Positions 45,581 to 53,058 of a stretch of DNA of 64,000 nt are shown here, in pieces (the stretch's first letter is position 1; the number at the start of each line of letters is the position of its first letter). The DNA comes from Methanosphaerula subterraneus. GTDB taxonomy: Archaea; Halobacteriota; Methanomicrobia; Methanomicrobiales; Methanospirillaceae. The notes below the pieces were generated by a model, which saw nothing but the letters and a program-made list of their open reading frames with translations, was not told the origin of the DNA and did not search any database. A program made the position numbers and the translations under genes. The DNA lies in assembly GCF_052055875.1 (NCBI RefSeq), contig NZ_CP170508.1, forward strand, positions 806,001 through 870,000, read 5' to 3'.

Positions 45581-45757
45581 ATGCAGACACCACCATCAGC
45601 CAACCCATCTCTCTGGATATTCACCTCACGATTTCTGCACAGTATTCACAAGAATCGGCGTAACAGAAATCCACGATATGAGGATGCCGGCATACCGCTC
45701 CCGGTCTTTCGGATCATGACCAGACGTCGCAGGACCATCGAGAGCCAGAGGAGGTGA
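45581..45757 (+). CDS. Possible leader ORF before tauE
   Basis: 58 codons from ATG 45581, very basic (RRNRNPRYEDAG, RIMTRRRRTIESQRR), ending in a TGA inside the tauE ribosome site GGAGGTGACC. No family recognised. The placement would couple it to tauE, but chance cannot be excluded. Confidence 0.2.
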   Translation: MQTPPSANPSLWIFTSRFLHSIHKNRRNRNPRYEDAGIPLPVFRIMTRRRRTIESQRR

Positions 45758-45759
45758 CC

Positions 45760-46566
45760 ATGGTATTCGACGACAGCATCGCGTTTTTTATTGCCGTGGG
45801 GATCAGCCTGATCGCTTCCATAATCGGAATGGGAGGAGGGTTTCTCTATGTTCCGACGCTCACGCTGCTATTTGGTCTCGATCAGAGTATGGCTGTTGGA
45901 ACAAGCCTCATGGTGATGATTTTTTCGTCAGGTACAGCAACGCTCGGGTACTGGCGACAGAAAAAGATCCTGATCACCCTTGCCGCATATCTGATCGTAC
46001 CCGCAATGATCTTCTCTACGCTCGGGTCACTCATTATCCAGTACTTCGACGCGAGGATCCTTGTCATTCTTTTTATCCTCGTCCTCATCCTCACGTCCCT
46101 GCAGATGATTGTTCCTTCCCTGTGCCTGGTTCCGGCGATCACATGCGGGCCATCCTTTGAAGTCAACCCTTCGGGACCAGGTGAATATGGCAAACCTATC
46201 AGGATCCCCTATATTCACCTGGTGGTATGGGGGGCGATGGGCGGGTTGGTGAGCGGGATAACCGGAACCAGCGGCGGGATTTTCTTCGTCCCAGCGCTTA
46301 TTGTCATCGGTGTTCCAGTCCATTTTGCAGTTGCAACATCTCTTCTTGCAATCATCCCCACATCGATAGCCGGCGCTTCAACCCAGGCTGCGCTCGGAAA
46401 TATCTCACCCACCTATGTGATGCTATACGGAGCCGGCGCAGTAGTCGGTGCTTATGCAGGGGCATTCCTTTCCCCCAGAATCCATGCAGATCATATCAAG
46501 AAAGTGTTTGGAATCCTCCTGATCGGTATCGCGCTTTTGATGATCCAGCAGAAAATACTGGTCTGA
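45760..46566 (+). CDS. TauE/SafE (TSUP) sulfite/organosulfur exporter-like permease
   Basis: 268 residues with eight hydrophobic segments in two similar halves, each opening with a glycine-rich motif: SIIGMGGGFLYVPTLTLLFG and GITGTSGGIFFVPALIV. The family carries sulfite, sulfonates or thiosulfate across the cytoplasmic membrane. A loop with two cysteines (SLCLVPAITCGPS) between the halves is notable. GGAGG precedes ATG 45760; a GTG six bases earlier is less likely. Part of a sulfur/metal cluster with ArsR, a DGC protein and a PLP enzyme. Confidence 0.87.
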   Translation: MVFDDSIAFFIAVGISLIASIIGMGGGFLYVPTLTLLFGLDQSMAVGTSLMVMIFSSGTATLGYWRQKKILITLAAYLIVPAMIFSTLGSLIIQYFDARILVILFILVLILTSLQMIVPSLCLVPAITCGPSFEVNPSGPGEYGKPIRIPYIHLVVWGAMGGLVSGITGTSGGIFFVPALIVIGVPVHFAVATSLLAIIPTSIAGASTQAALGNISPTYVMLYGAGAVVGAYAGAFLSPRIHADHIKKVFGILLIGIALLMIQQKILV

Positions 46567-46661
46567 TGGAGATACATCTGTCAGGAAAGGCACCCCCTGA
46601 AAATCACATGACAAACAGAGGACAGAGTCGTGTTTCTGGCGGTTGCTGGTTGTCGGTTTTT

Positions 46662-47024
46662 TCAGGAATTCACCACAGTTCCGATCTGTCGAAGGAACGG
46701 CGCTGCTGATTCAGTTAATTTGTAGACCTTATGTTTCGAGCGGTAATAGGACTCGACAAGCCCGCCCTTCTTCAGTACTCCCAGATTATATGAGATGAGA
46801 TTCTGCGGTTCAGCAAACACATACCAGAACTCGCAGACGCAGTGATCCCGATTGAGAAGCATCATGACAATTTTAAGACGGATCGGATGGCTGAGAAGTT
46901 TGAGTACTGCACTTGCATTTTTGAAGTTCTCGCCCTCGAAGAATTCTTTTTCGCACCCGAGCTCCTGCTCCCAGTCGCTTCTGACTGCACAGTCCGAAGG
47001 GCAACATCGCACGCGTTTTTCCAT
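46662..47024 (-). CDS. Cys-rich ArsR-family regulator
   Basis: 120 residues. Winged helix with KLLSHPIRLKIVMMLLNRDH, then the metal-site helix CVCEFWYVFAEPQNLISYNL and wing YYRSKHKVYKLT. The CVCEF pair matches the ELCVCD metal site of ArsR/SmtB repressors, and the N-terminus adds RCCPSDC and LGCEKE, so thiol metal or sulfur sensing is likely. It faces the DGC gene at 47315; both may be controlled from the AT-rich gap. Confidence 0.87.
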   Translation of the reverse strand: MEKRVRCCPSDCAVRSDWEQELGCEKEFFEGENFKNASAVLKLLSHPIRLKIVMMLLNRDHCVCEFWYVFAEPQNLISYNLGVLKKGGLVESYYRSKHKVYKLTESAAPFLRQIGTVVNS

Positions 47025-47314
47025 GTGATCAGGAAGATCTTCTCTGGCAAAAATGATAAGATATGCGGAAACCCCGGACTCCTGATACGTGAATACACGT
47101 TCCCATACAAAAGAAAAAACGTTTTGAAATCAGGTTTTGCGCTCCCATCCATGAAACAATAACATACAGAAACATCCTGACTCAGACCTGCCGGCATCAG
47201 CACGGCCCCGAACGATCCGGGATTCGCCGGATTTCGAATTTTTTTGATATCCAATTTCAGGATATATATGGTCCGGCACCCCACACATCAACAATCTGTC
47301 AAAAGGTGAGATGT

Positions 47315-47866
47315 ATGGAATACGAGATCGCAAAGATTGCAAAAGTAACTGGAAAATGTCCGGCATGTGAAGAGTACGCAGAAAAAAATGCGACAACTCC
47401 TCCAAAGATTGCCGTGATGGCGTGTGAAGGGGCGTGTGCAAAAGGTGAAGTGGCCCGTCGTGCGGCAAACATGGTCGCCCACCGCTTTGCCCGCGATGAG
47501 ACCGTCCGCATATGCCTCGGCGGTGCGTTCACGAAGGATACCGGCCAGCGGAATCTGATCCGGCGGGCGGAAAAGGTGATCGCAGTCGAGGGCTGCTTTA
47601 TCGCGTGTTCATCACGGATGATGGCCGGCGTACTCTCGGAGTTCAGGCCCGTGGTCGTGCAGGCCGACACGCTGTATGACGAGCCGCTCCCCTTTGGTGT
47701 CGATGAAGTGCCGGATGAGATGTTCTCGGTGTATGCGTACAAAGTGGCAGAGCAGGTCGTACGCGAGCATATCCTGAACGATGGAACCTGCAGCATCCCG
47801 ACCGGGAAGAATGAAAGCTGTGCTGATCAGTGCACGTCCCGACCATCCGGTGGATGCGGGCAGTAA
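47315..47866 (+). CDS. DGC-domain putative zinc-binding protein
   Basis: 183 residues. KCPACEEYAEKN, then IAVMACEGACAKGEVARRAAN, CLGGAFTKDTGQR, VIAVEGCFIACSSRMMAG, and a C-terminal cysteine tail CSIPTGKNESCADQC. The family is found next to ArsR genes and thought to bind zinc or other thiophilic metal. ATG 47315 is chosen over GTG 47306 because AGGTGAG precedes it. A TATA-like GATATATATGG at about 47263 serves it. A truncated relative lies at 18813. Confidence 0.8.
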   Translation: MEYEIAKIAKVTGKCPACEEYAEKNATTPPKIAVMACEGACAKGEVARRAANMVAHRFARDETVRICLGGAFTKDTGQRNLIRRAEKVIAVEGCFIACSSRMMAGVLSEFRPVVVQADTLYDEPLPFGVDEVPDEMFSVYAYKVAEQVVREHILNDGTCSIPTGKNESCADQCTSRPSGGCGQ

Positions 47867-48162
47867 ACCATCTCTGGCACCCAATCTTTTTTGAACGTAT
47901 ACAAAACCCGAGGGGAGAGCGCCCGACTGGTTCTCCCTGACAGGCAGGTGTCGATCAGACCCCTGCACCTGAAACCCAGGAGAGGACGCGGCAAAAATTG
48001 CCCGGAAATACGGAACTATTCCCTCTCGCGTCCAACAGGATAATAACGATCAGAACCGCCTTTCGGGTTACCCCGTCAGTCTCATTCCGCCAGCCCCGCA
48101 CATACCTGCACAGGTACTCCCGTGGCCGGTGTATCCAATAATCTACCCAGGAAAATGACACC

Positions 48163-49377
48163 ATGACAGAAAAAACCACTATTCATCGGGGACTGATGAC
48201 CGATGCGATCCATGCCGGGGAAAGCCCCGATCCCGTGACCGGGGCATCGGCTCCGGGCATTGTGATGTCGACCGCATTTATTGCTGATGCCGGCACTTCG
48301 TTCTCAGCTGAAGACTTCGGGGATGGAACCCCCTACCTGTACTCCCGCTGGAAGAACCCGACCGTAGACCAGCTTGAACAGAAACTTGCCGTCCTTGAGG
48401 GGGCGGAGGCAGCGGTGGCGTTCGGAAGCGGCATGGCCGCCATCACCGCACTGCTCCTGTACAACCTCTCTGCAGGCGATCATCTCATCATCAGTGACGT
48501 ATCCTATGCCGCAACCACCGAGATGACAGACGAACTGATCCCCCGTCTGGGTATATCGGTCACCAAGGTCGACATGTCGAAGCCAGAAAATGTCCGCAAT
48601 GCGATCCGCCCGAATACCCGACTCATCTATGCAGAGACCCCGGCGAACTCGATCCTGCGTCTCACCGATATTGAAGCCATTGCAGGTATTGCCCGGGAGA
48701 CCGGATCAAAATTCGCCGTGGATGCCACCTTCGCCTCACCCCTGGGTGTCCACCCGCTTGACCTCGGCGCGGACTATGTGGTCCATTCCCTGACCAAGTA
48801 TATCTGCGGCCATGGCGACGCCATCGGCGGTGCGGTCCTTGGAAAAAAAGAGGATATGGCCGGCATCAGGAAAGGGATCGCGATCCGGACCGGCGGAATC
48901 TTAAGCCCGTTCAATGCCTGGTTGATCCAGCGGGGAGCGGCAACCCTCCCCCTCCGAATGAAGGCCCATGAGGAGGGAGCCCTGGCCGTCGCACGGTTCC
49001 TTGAAGATCACCCGAAGGTGACCCGGGTCATCTATCCCGGCCTTGCATCGCATCCCCAGCATGCACTGGCCTGCCGGCAGCTCAAAAATTTCTCAGGCAT
49101 GCTGACATTCCAGGTCGCAGACGGTGCAAGAGCTGCAAAGATTATCGCGGACCGACTTTCGATCATCCATTACGCGGTCTCGCTCGGTCATGTGAGGAGC
49201 CTCGTCTTCTATCTCTCCACCGAAGATATGCTCCGGACCTCCTTCCGGATGACGCCGGCGCAGGAACAGTCATACCGGGCATTTGCAGGTAATGGGATCT
49301 TCCGGCTCTCGGTCGGTCTTGAGGACCCCTCGGATCTCTGTGCGGATCTTGAATATGCCCTTGCTGGGATCCCGTGA
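48163..49377 (+). CDS. Cys/Met-metabolism PLP enzyme (cystathionine synthase/lyase type)
   Basis: 404 residues. GIVMSTAFIAD, YSRWKNPTVDQLEQKLAVLE, GSGMAAITALLL, and the PLP lysine in VHSLTKYICGHGDAIGG. Shorter than the MetY at 2565 and without its insert, so it is closer to cystathionine gamma-synthase, gamma-lyase or methionine gamma-lyase; the exact reaction cannot be read here. With the TauE permease, ArsR and DGC genes it suggests use or detoxification of a sulfur compound. Confidence 0.88.
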   Translation: MTEKTTIHRGLMTDAIHAGESPDPVTGASAPGIVMSTAFIADAGTSFSAEDFGDGTPYLYSRWKNPTVDQLEQKLAVLEGAEAAVAFGSGMAAITALLLYNLSAGDHLIISDVSYAATTEMTDELIPRLGISVTKVDMSKPENVRNAIRPNTRLIYAETPANSILRLTDIEAIAGIARETGSKFAVDATFASPLGVHPLDLGADYVVHSLTKYICGHGDAIGGAVLGKKEDMAGIRKGIAIRTGGILSPFNAWLIQRGAATLPLRMKAHEEGALAVARFLEDHPKVTRVIYPGLASHPQHALACRQLKNFSGMLTFQVADGARAAKIIADRLSIIHYAVSLGHVRSLVFYLSTEDMLRTSFRMTPAQEQSYRAFAGNGIFRLSVGLEDPSDLCADLEYALAGIP

Positions 49378-49425
49378 TGGACAGCCATCCGCTGGACGTG
49401 ATCCTTGACCGGAGATAACAGGAAG

Positions 49426-49625
49426 GATGCACTACGACAAAGATAAGATCTGAACCTAAAGATGGAGTTCCCCTTCACGAGGATGTGATTGAAGAGCAGA
49501 TGCAGGTGATGCGGGAGACCAGGTCTCCCTGTCCGGCCTGCCAGGGAAGTGACCCCTTCGATGACCTGAATGCCTATCAAAAGAAGATTGAAACAAGGAT
49601 CGATGCCGAAATATCGAAAAATTAA
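49426..49625 (+). pseudogene. Small CxxC protein, start in another frame
   Basis: ATG 49426 gives MHYDKDKI and stops; one base shift leads to SEPKDGVPLHEDVIEEQMQV then SPCPACQGSDPFDDLNAYQ and a charged helix ending SKN at 49625. The CPACxG turn looks like a metal or redox site. The conserved-looking second frame has no early start codon of its own, so a one-base insertion is likely. It follows the PLP enzyme on the same strand. Confidence 0.4.
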
Positions 49626-49790
49626 ACCGGCGATGTGATATTTCCTGTGCAGGATGCGCATTCAAGAGGACATGAATCGGAACGAGTACGGTGGAGTAGG
49701 AATAACCGGGGTGCAGCCCGGCATCGTCGACATCAGCAGGGTCGGTCCCGGCGGAAGATAACCAATGATGTCATATCAGTTCGGGGCTGT

Positions 49791-49937
49791 TCAGAATTCG
49801 ATCTGCATATCCATCAGTGCGACGATGATGCTCACACCGATCGCGACCCCATAGAGGATCACGGATCCGATCTCAAACCTGGTCCACCGGGCAGAGCGTT
49901 TTTTAGTATGATGTGAGTTGTTGTTGAAGCAGTCCAT
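49791..49937 (-). CDS. Small single-span membrane protein
   Basis: 48 codons. A polar head MDCFNNNSHHTKKRSARWTR is followed by a hydrophobic segment FEIGSVILYGVAIGVSIIVA and the tail LMDMQIEF. Positive residues before the segment predict N-in topology. Too short for most gene finders. It lies alone in the 600-base gap before methanogenesis marker 8. Confidence 0.5.
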   Translation of the reverse strand: MDCFNNNSHHTKKRSARWTRFEIGSVILYGVAIGVSIIVALMDMQIEF

Positions 49938-50232
49938 ATCAGATACTAGGTCCGGACCCGTTCATATCCCTTGACGCTGCGGCAAAATTTGTTGGAATTT
50001 CCCGGATTTTTTCTGGAGAGAATCTCCCATTCGTACAATCGGCGTTCAAGCACTGATGACCGGCCTCCTGAATGAGGAGGCTCAACCGGAGGCTATGCGG
50101 AAGGAAATTGTCGGATCTTCAGCCAGTGATCTGACCTCGCCGGCACTCCACCGTTCATCCATCATCCTCAAAAAGTTGGCCACAATATGATGTTCCTTAA
50201 ACCCGGAATCATAAAGATTAAGCAGGTATCTT

Positions 50233-51093
50233 ATGACAGCAGAACACGATGAACACGTCATAGAGGCGATCGGAAGGAGTCGCATCGTCATACGAGGAGG
50301 AGAAGTGGTCGAAGTCGGCGAGGCACGGATAAAGGAGTGTCCTCTTGCAAAAAAAATGGCCCTTCCGGTTCCGGAAATTACCAAAGACGCCGTGAAAGCG
50401 AACATCGAAAACCGTATCCGGGCATGGGGAATGTGTACACCGAAACGGGACGTGCTCGATACCCGGACGTTTGTCGGATTCGGAGCATCCGAGATCCTGA
50501 GTTTCGGTCTTGATGCCGGCCTGATCGATGCGGTTGTCCTCGCCTGCGATGGCGCCGGGACTGTCGTCGTGACAAAACCCGCCCTTGTGCAGGGGATCGG
50601 GGGAAGAATGTCAGGTCTTGTTTCAACGACCCCCTATGCGGAGGTTATTCAGCGGATCGAGGAGAACGGCGGGGTTGTGATCGATAAGGGCCATGCACGC
50701 CTGAACCAGGTTGCTGGTGTCGAACGCGCCCGGGAATTGGGGTACAAAAAGATCGCGGTGACGGTTGCACTGCCCAGGGACGCAGAAACGATCCGGAATC
50801 TCTATCCTGACACGATCATCTTCGGGGTCCATGTCACCGGACTGACCGCGAGTGAAGCAGAGACGTTCGCTGCAACAGCAGACCTGATGACCTCCTGCGC
50901 CTCAAAAACGGTCCGGGAGATCATCGGCCGGAAGGCTCTCATGCAGGCCGGCGTCGCAATACCGATCTTTGTTCTCACAAAGAAAGCAAAAGAGATCGTC
51001 ATTGAAAAGCTCCATCAGGGCGACGAGCAGGTGCTGATCAAGACCACGAAGCTTCCGGCACTCGGGGATCAGCAGCCGGATCCTCTCGTCTGA
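50233..51093 (+). CDS. Methanogenesis marker protein 8 (DUF2099)
   Basis: 286 residues. IGRSRIVIRGGEVVEVGEAR, then ECPLAKKM, FVGFGASEILSFGLDAGLID, VLACDGAGTVVVTKPALVQG, GGRMSGLVSTTPYAEVI and HVTGLTASEAE follow the DUF2099 family, which is limited to methanogens and relatives and still uncharacterised. Cysteines in KECP, WGMCTP and DLMTSCASK may bind a metal or cofactor. Monocistronic, AAGATTAAGCAGG before the start. Confidence 0.85.
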   Translation: MTAEHDEHVIEAIGRSRIVIRGGEVVEVGEARIKECPLAKKMALPVPEITKDAVKANIENRIRAWGMCTPKRDVLDTRTFVGFGASEILSFGLDAGLIDAVVLACDGAGTVVVTKPALVQGIGGRMSGLVSTTPYAEVIQRIEENGGVVIDKGHARLNQVAGVERARELGYKKIAVTVALPRDAETIRNLYPDTIIFGVHVTGLTASEAETFAATADLMTSCASKTVREIIGRKALMQAGVAIPIFVLTKKAKEIVIEKLHQGDEQVLIKTTKLPALGDQQPDPLV

Positions 51094-51117
51094 TCTTTTC
51101 AATTTTTCCAAAAAAAC

Positions 51118-51705
51118 GGCTCTGTTGAAACTCTCTAATTCCACTTTAATATCCCCTTCCTCCATCAACCTGAGATGGAAATTTTCTAAGCCCGGGGGAA
51201 TTTGAGTTATCAGATCCTACGTGGCGGGCGTACACGTGTACGCGTACTGTACAAATCCCGGCCCATTTCGACCTTAGATTATTACGAAGGTACATGTGAG
51301 GATCGCAATGAATGAGAAAACCTACGTCCCCTGTGGCGGCGACCGGATTTCCAAGAAGGAGATGCTCGTGTCCGCTGCAGAGATGTGAAATCTGAGTCTG
51401 GTAAAATCGGTCACGGTCATGTATGATGAATCATCCTGCCATGGGAACGGAGATGCGAGGTATATCTATCATGGTTCCCGGTGAGGAGAATACATGAAAT
51501 TCAAACCCTTATGAGGCAGAGCCGGCCCGCTTTTGAGGAGATGGGGGGGCGTTCATTATCAACAGGTACAGGGAATCCAGGGCCGGTGGTTTTGATGTGT
51601 ACCGGATATTCGACTCTGTTGAGATCTTCTCATTCTACTCTATATCCCTTTCCTCCATCAACCAGGGTTGCATATTTATCTAATTACGAGGGTTTCAACA
51701 GAGCC
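51118..51705. mobile_element. IS/MITE-like remnant with GGCTCTGTTGAAAC ends
   Basis: GGCTCTGTTGAAAC at 51118-51131 is the exact inverse of GTTTCAACAGAGCC at 51692-51705. The left 50 bases (to CCATCAACC at about 51170) recur as a diverged direct copy at 51610-51663, so a shorter unit of about 96 bases (51610-51705) is nested at the right end. No transposase is present. Between them lie a 26-codon scrap at 51308-51388 (MNEKTYVPCGGDRISKKEML) and the palindrome CGTACACGTGTACG at 51229-51242. Probably non-autonomous elements. Confidence 0.5.
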
Positions 51706-51749
51706 TGAAAAAGGGAAAGAGAATGGGGTTTTGAGACACAACCCCAGCC

Positions 51750-52205
51750 CTAACTGCTCTCGACGATCAGTTTGCCGTCGCCGATCCCCATGTTGCAGTT
51801 GATGGGGAACATCCCCACCTTCTCTGCGGTGAACTCTATCACGTTGTCACCCGATCGGATAGCCTTGCTGATATTGTACCCGCCGATGTTGACGACGAGC
51901 ATGCACCCTCGGAGGGTCGTGGGGTCCCCTTCGATTCTGACCTTCGTCCCCTGCTTCACACGGATCTCGGCCGGCGAATACTGGGAACCATCGTAGCTCA
52001 GCTTGATGGTCCTGGTCTGCCCGATCTCTGTTCCTGGGTTTGTGGTATCTGTCGTATTCTGATATCCTGACTGTTGCAGAGCCGCTGCACCGGTTGTCGG
52101 AATGTTCTGAGCGCTTCCCGTAACGATGCCTCCGCAATGCAGGGTGAGTATCGCAAAGACAGCTACAACAATTATCCCAATCGCTGCTTTCGTTGTTGAA
52201 TTCAT
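51750..52205 (-). CDS. Membrane-anchored cupredoxin-like copper protein
   Basis: 151 residues. N-terminal membrane segment (AAIGIIVVAVFAILTLHCGG) followed by a threonine/serine linker and a cupredoxin-like beta domain: YSPAEIRVKQGTKVRI, TTLRGCMLVVNIGG and GMFPINCNMGIGDGKLIV with cysteine and methionine ligands. So it binds copper outside the membrane. ATG 52205 is chosen; GGAGGAGATAAC precedes. Last gene of the copper operon read from 56450 down. Confidence 0.8.
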   Translation of the reverse strand: MNSTTKAAIGIIVVAVFAILTLHCGGIVTGSAQNIPTTGAAALQQSGYQNTTDTTNPGTEIGQTRTIKLSYDGSQYSPAEIRVKQGTKVRIEGDPTTLRGCMLVVNIGGYNISKAIRSGDNVIEFTAEKVGMFPINCNMGIGDGKLIVESS

Positions 52206-52221
52206 AGTCGTTATCTCCTCC

Positions 52222-53058
52222 TTATCCAAGCTGGGTTTCATTCAATGGTACAACGTGCATCATATCGAAACTCGAATTCGTCGTTTCGAGCACACCGACC
52301 ACGACCACGTTCTTTCCGAAGAAACCCCGTATCTCATCGCCGACGTTGTCGAACAGTTTCTCTTCGCGCATCATTGTTGCCTCGTTCGAGCCGAGGACAA
52401 GCGGATAATATTCCACTCCCCCGAGATCGTGTACCGAATAGCCGCTCATGTTGCCCTCCCCGAGCACAAACTTCGTCGGCACGGTCTCGTTCACTCCAAG
52501 GGAGTAGAAGAGCTTCGGCACCTTATCCGGCGTCAGCTTCGAGTATACCCGTCCTTCCTCACCCATGAGATTGCCGTAGTCGTGCGTGCTCATGAAATGC
52601 AGATCGTCGACGAATGTCCCGGTGCGGTTGTAGATCCCGCCGATCTCGATCCGATCGATCCCGAAGAAGTTCGTCAGGGAATCGCCCGGTTTTGTGAACA
52701 ACTTCTCCTCTTTCATCATCTCCCCTTCGGTGTACCCGAGGATCATGGAGTTCCCGTCAGGGATTCGGACGCCTTCTGCCACGCTCAGGTTTGCGAGCGC
52801 GTTGCTCTTCGCATGGGCGAAGACCTTGGGCGTGCCGTCCGGGGTGAATGCGATCTTGTACGTGATACCGTCGAAGACCGACGGGTCGACCGGTGCCGGC
52901 GTCATGCCCGTTATCTTCGACATCGTGCTGTTCGCCGTGCCGCCGGCCATGCCGTCCGGGGCCCCGAGTGCGAAATACCCGAAGGACCCCAGGATCATCA
53001 TCACCGCTGCGAACGCAAGAGCGCCCCTATTCTCCCTGAACCATAGACTGATCTTCAT
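52222..53058 (-). CDS. Exported repeat protein of the copper cluster
   Basis: 278 residues, no family recognised. Signal anchor GALAFAAVMMILGSFGYFAL at about 12-35. Two similar halves: MILGYTEGEMMKEEKLFTKP then FFGIDRIEIGGIY, and LVLGSNEATMMREEKLFDNV then FFGKNVVVVGVLE; an internal duplication with a shared MMxEEKLF motif. Methionine-rich patches fit copper handling outside the membrane. Its ATG overlaps the copA stop, so it is coupled to copA. Function inferred only from context. Confidence 0.75.
   Translation of the reverse strand: MKISLWFRENRGALAFAAVMMILGSFGYFALGAPDGMAGGTANSTMSKITGMTPAPVDPSVFDGITYKIAFTPDGTPKVFAHAKSNALANLSVAEGVRIPDGNSMILGYTEGEMMKEEKLFTKPGDSLTNFFGIDRIEIGGIYNRTGTFVDDLHFMSTHDYGNLMGEEGRVYSKLTPDKVPKLFYSLGVNETVPTKFVLGEGNMSGYSVHDLGGVEYYPLVLGSNEATMMREEKLFDNVGDEIRGFFGKNVVVVGVLETTNSSFDMMHVVPLNETQLG

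Noticed and set aside
49635..49916. 93-codon plus-strand frame
   Set aside because: Shadow of the small membrane protein on the other strand, with arginine/histidine-rich chance composition.
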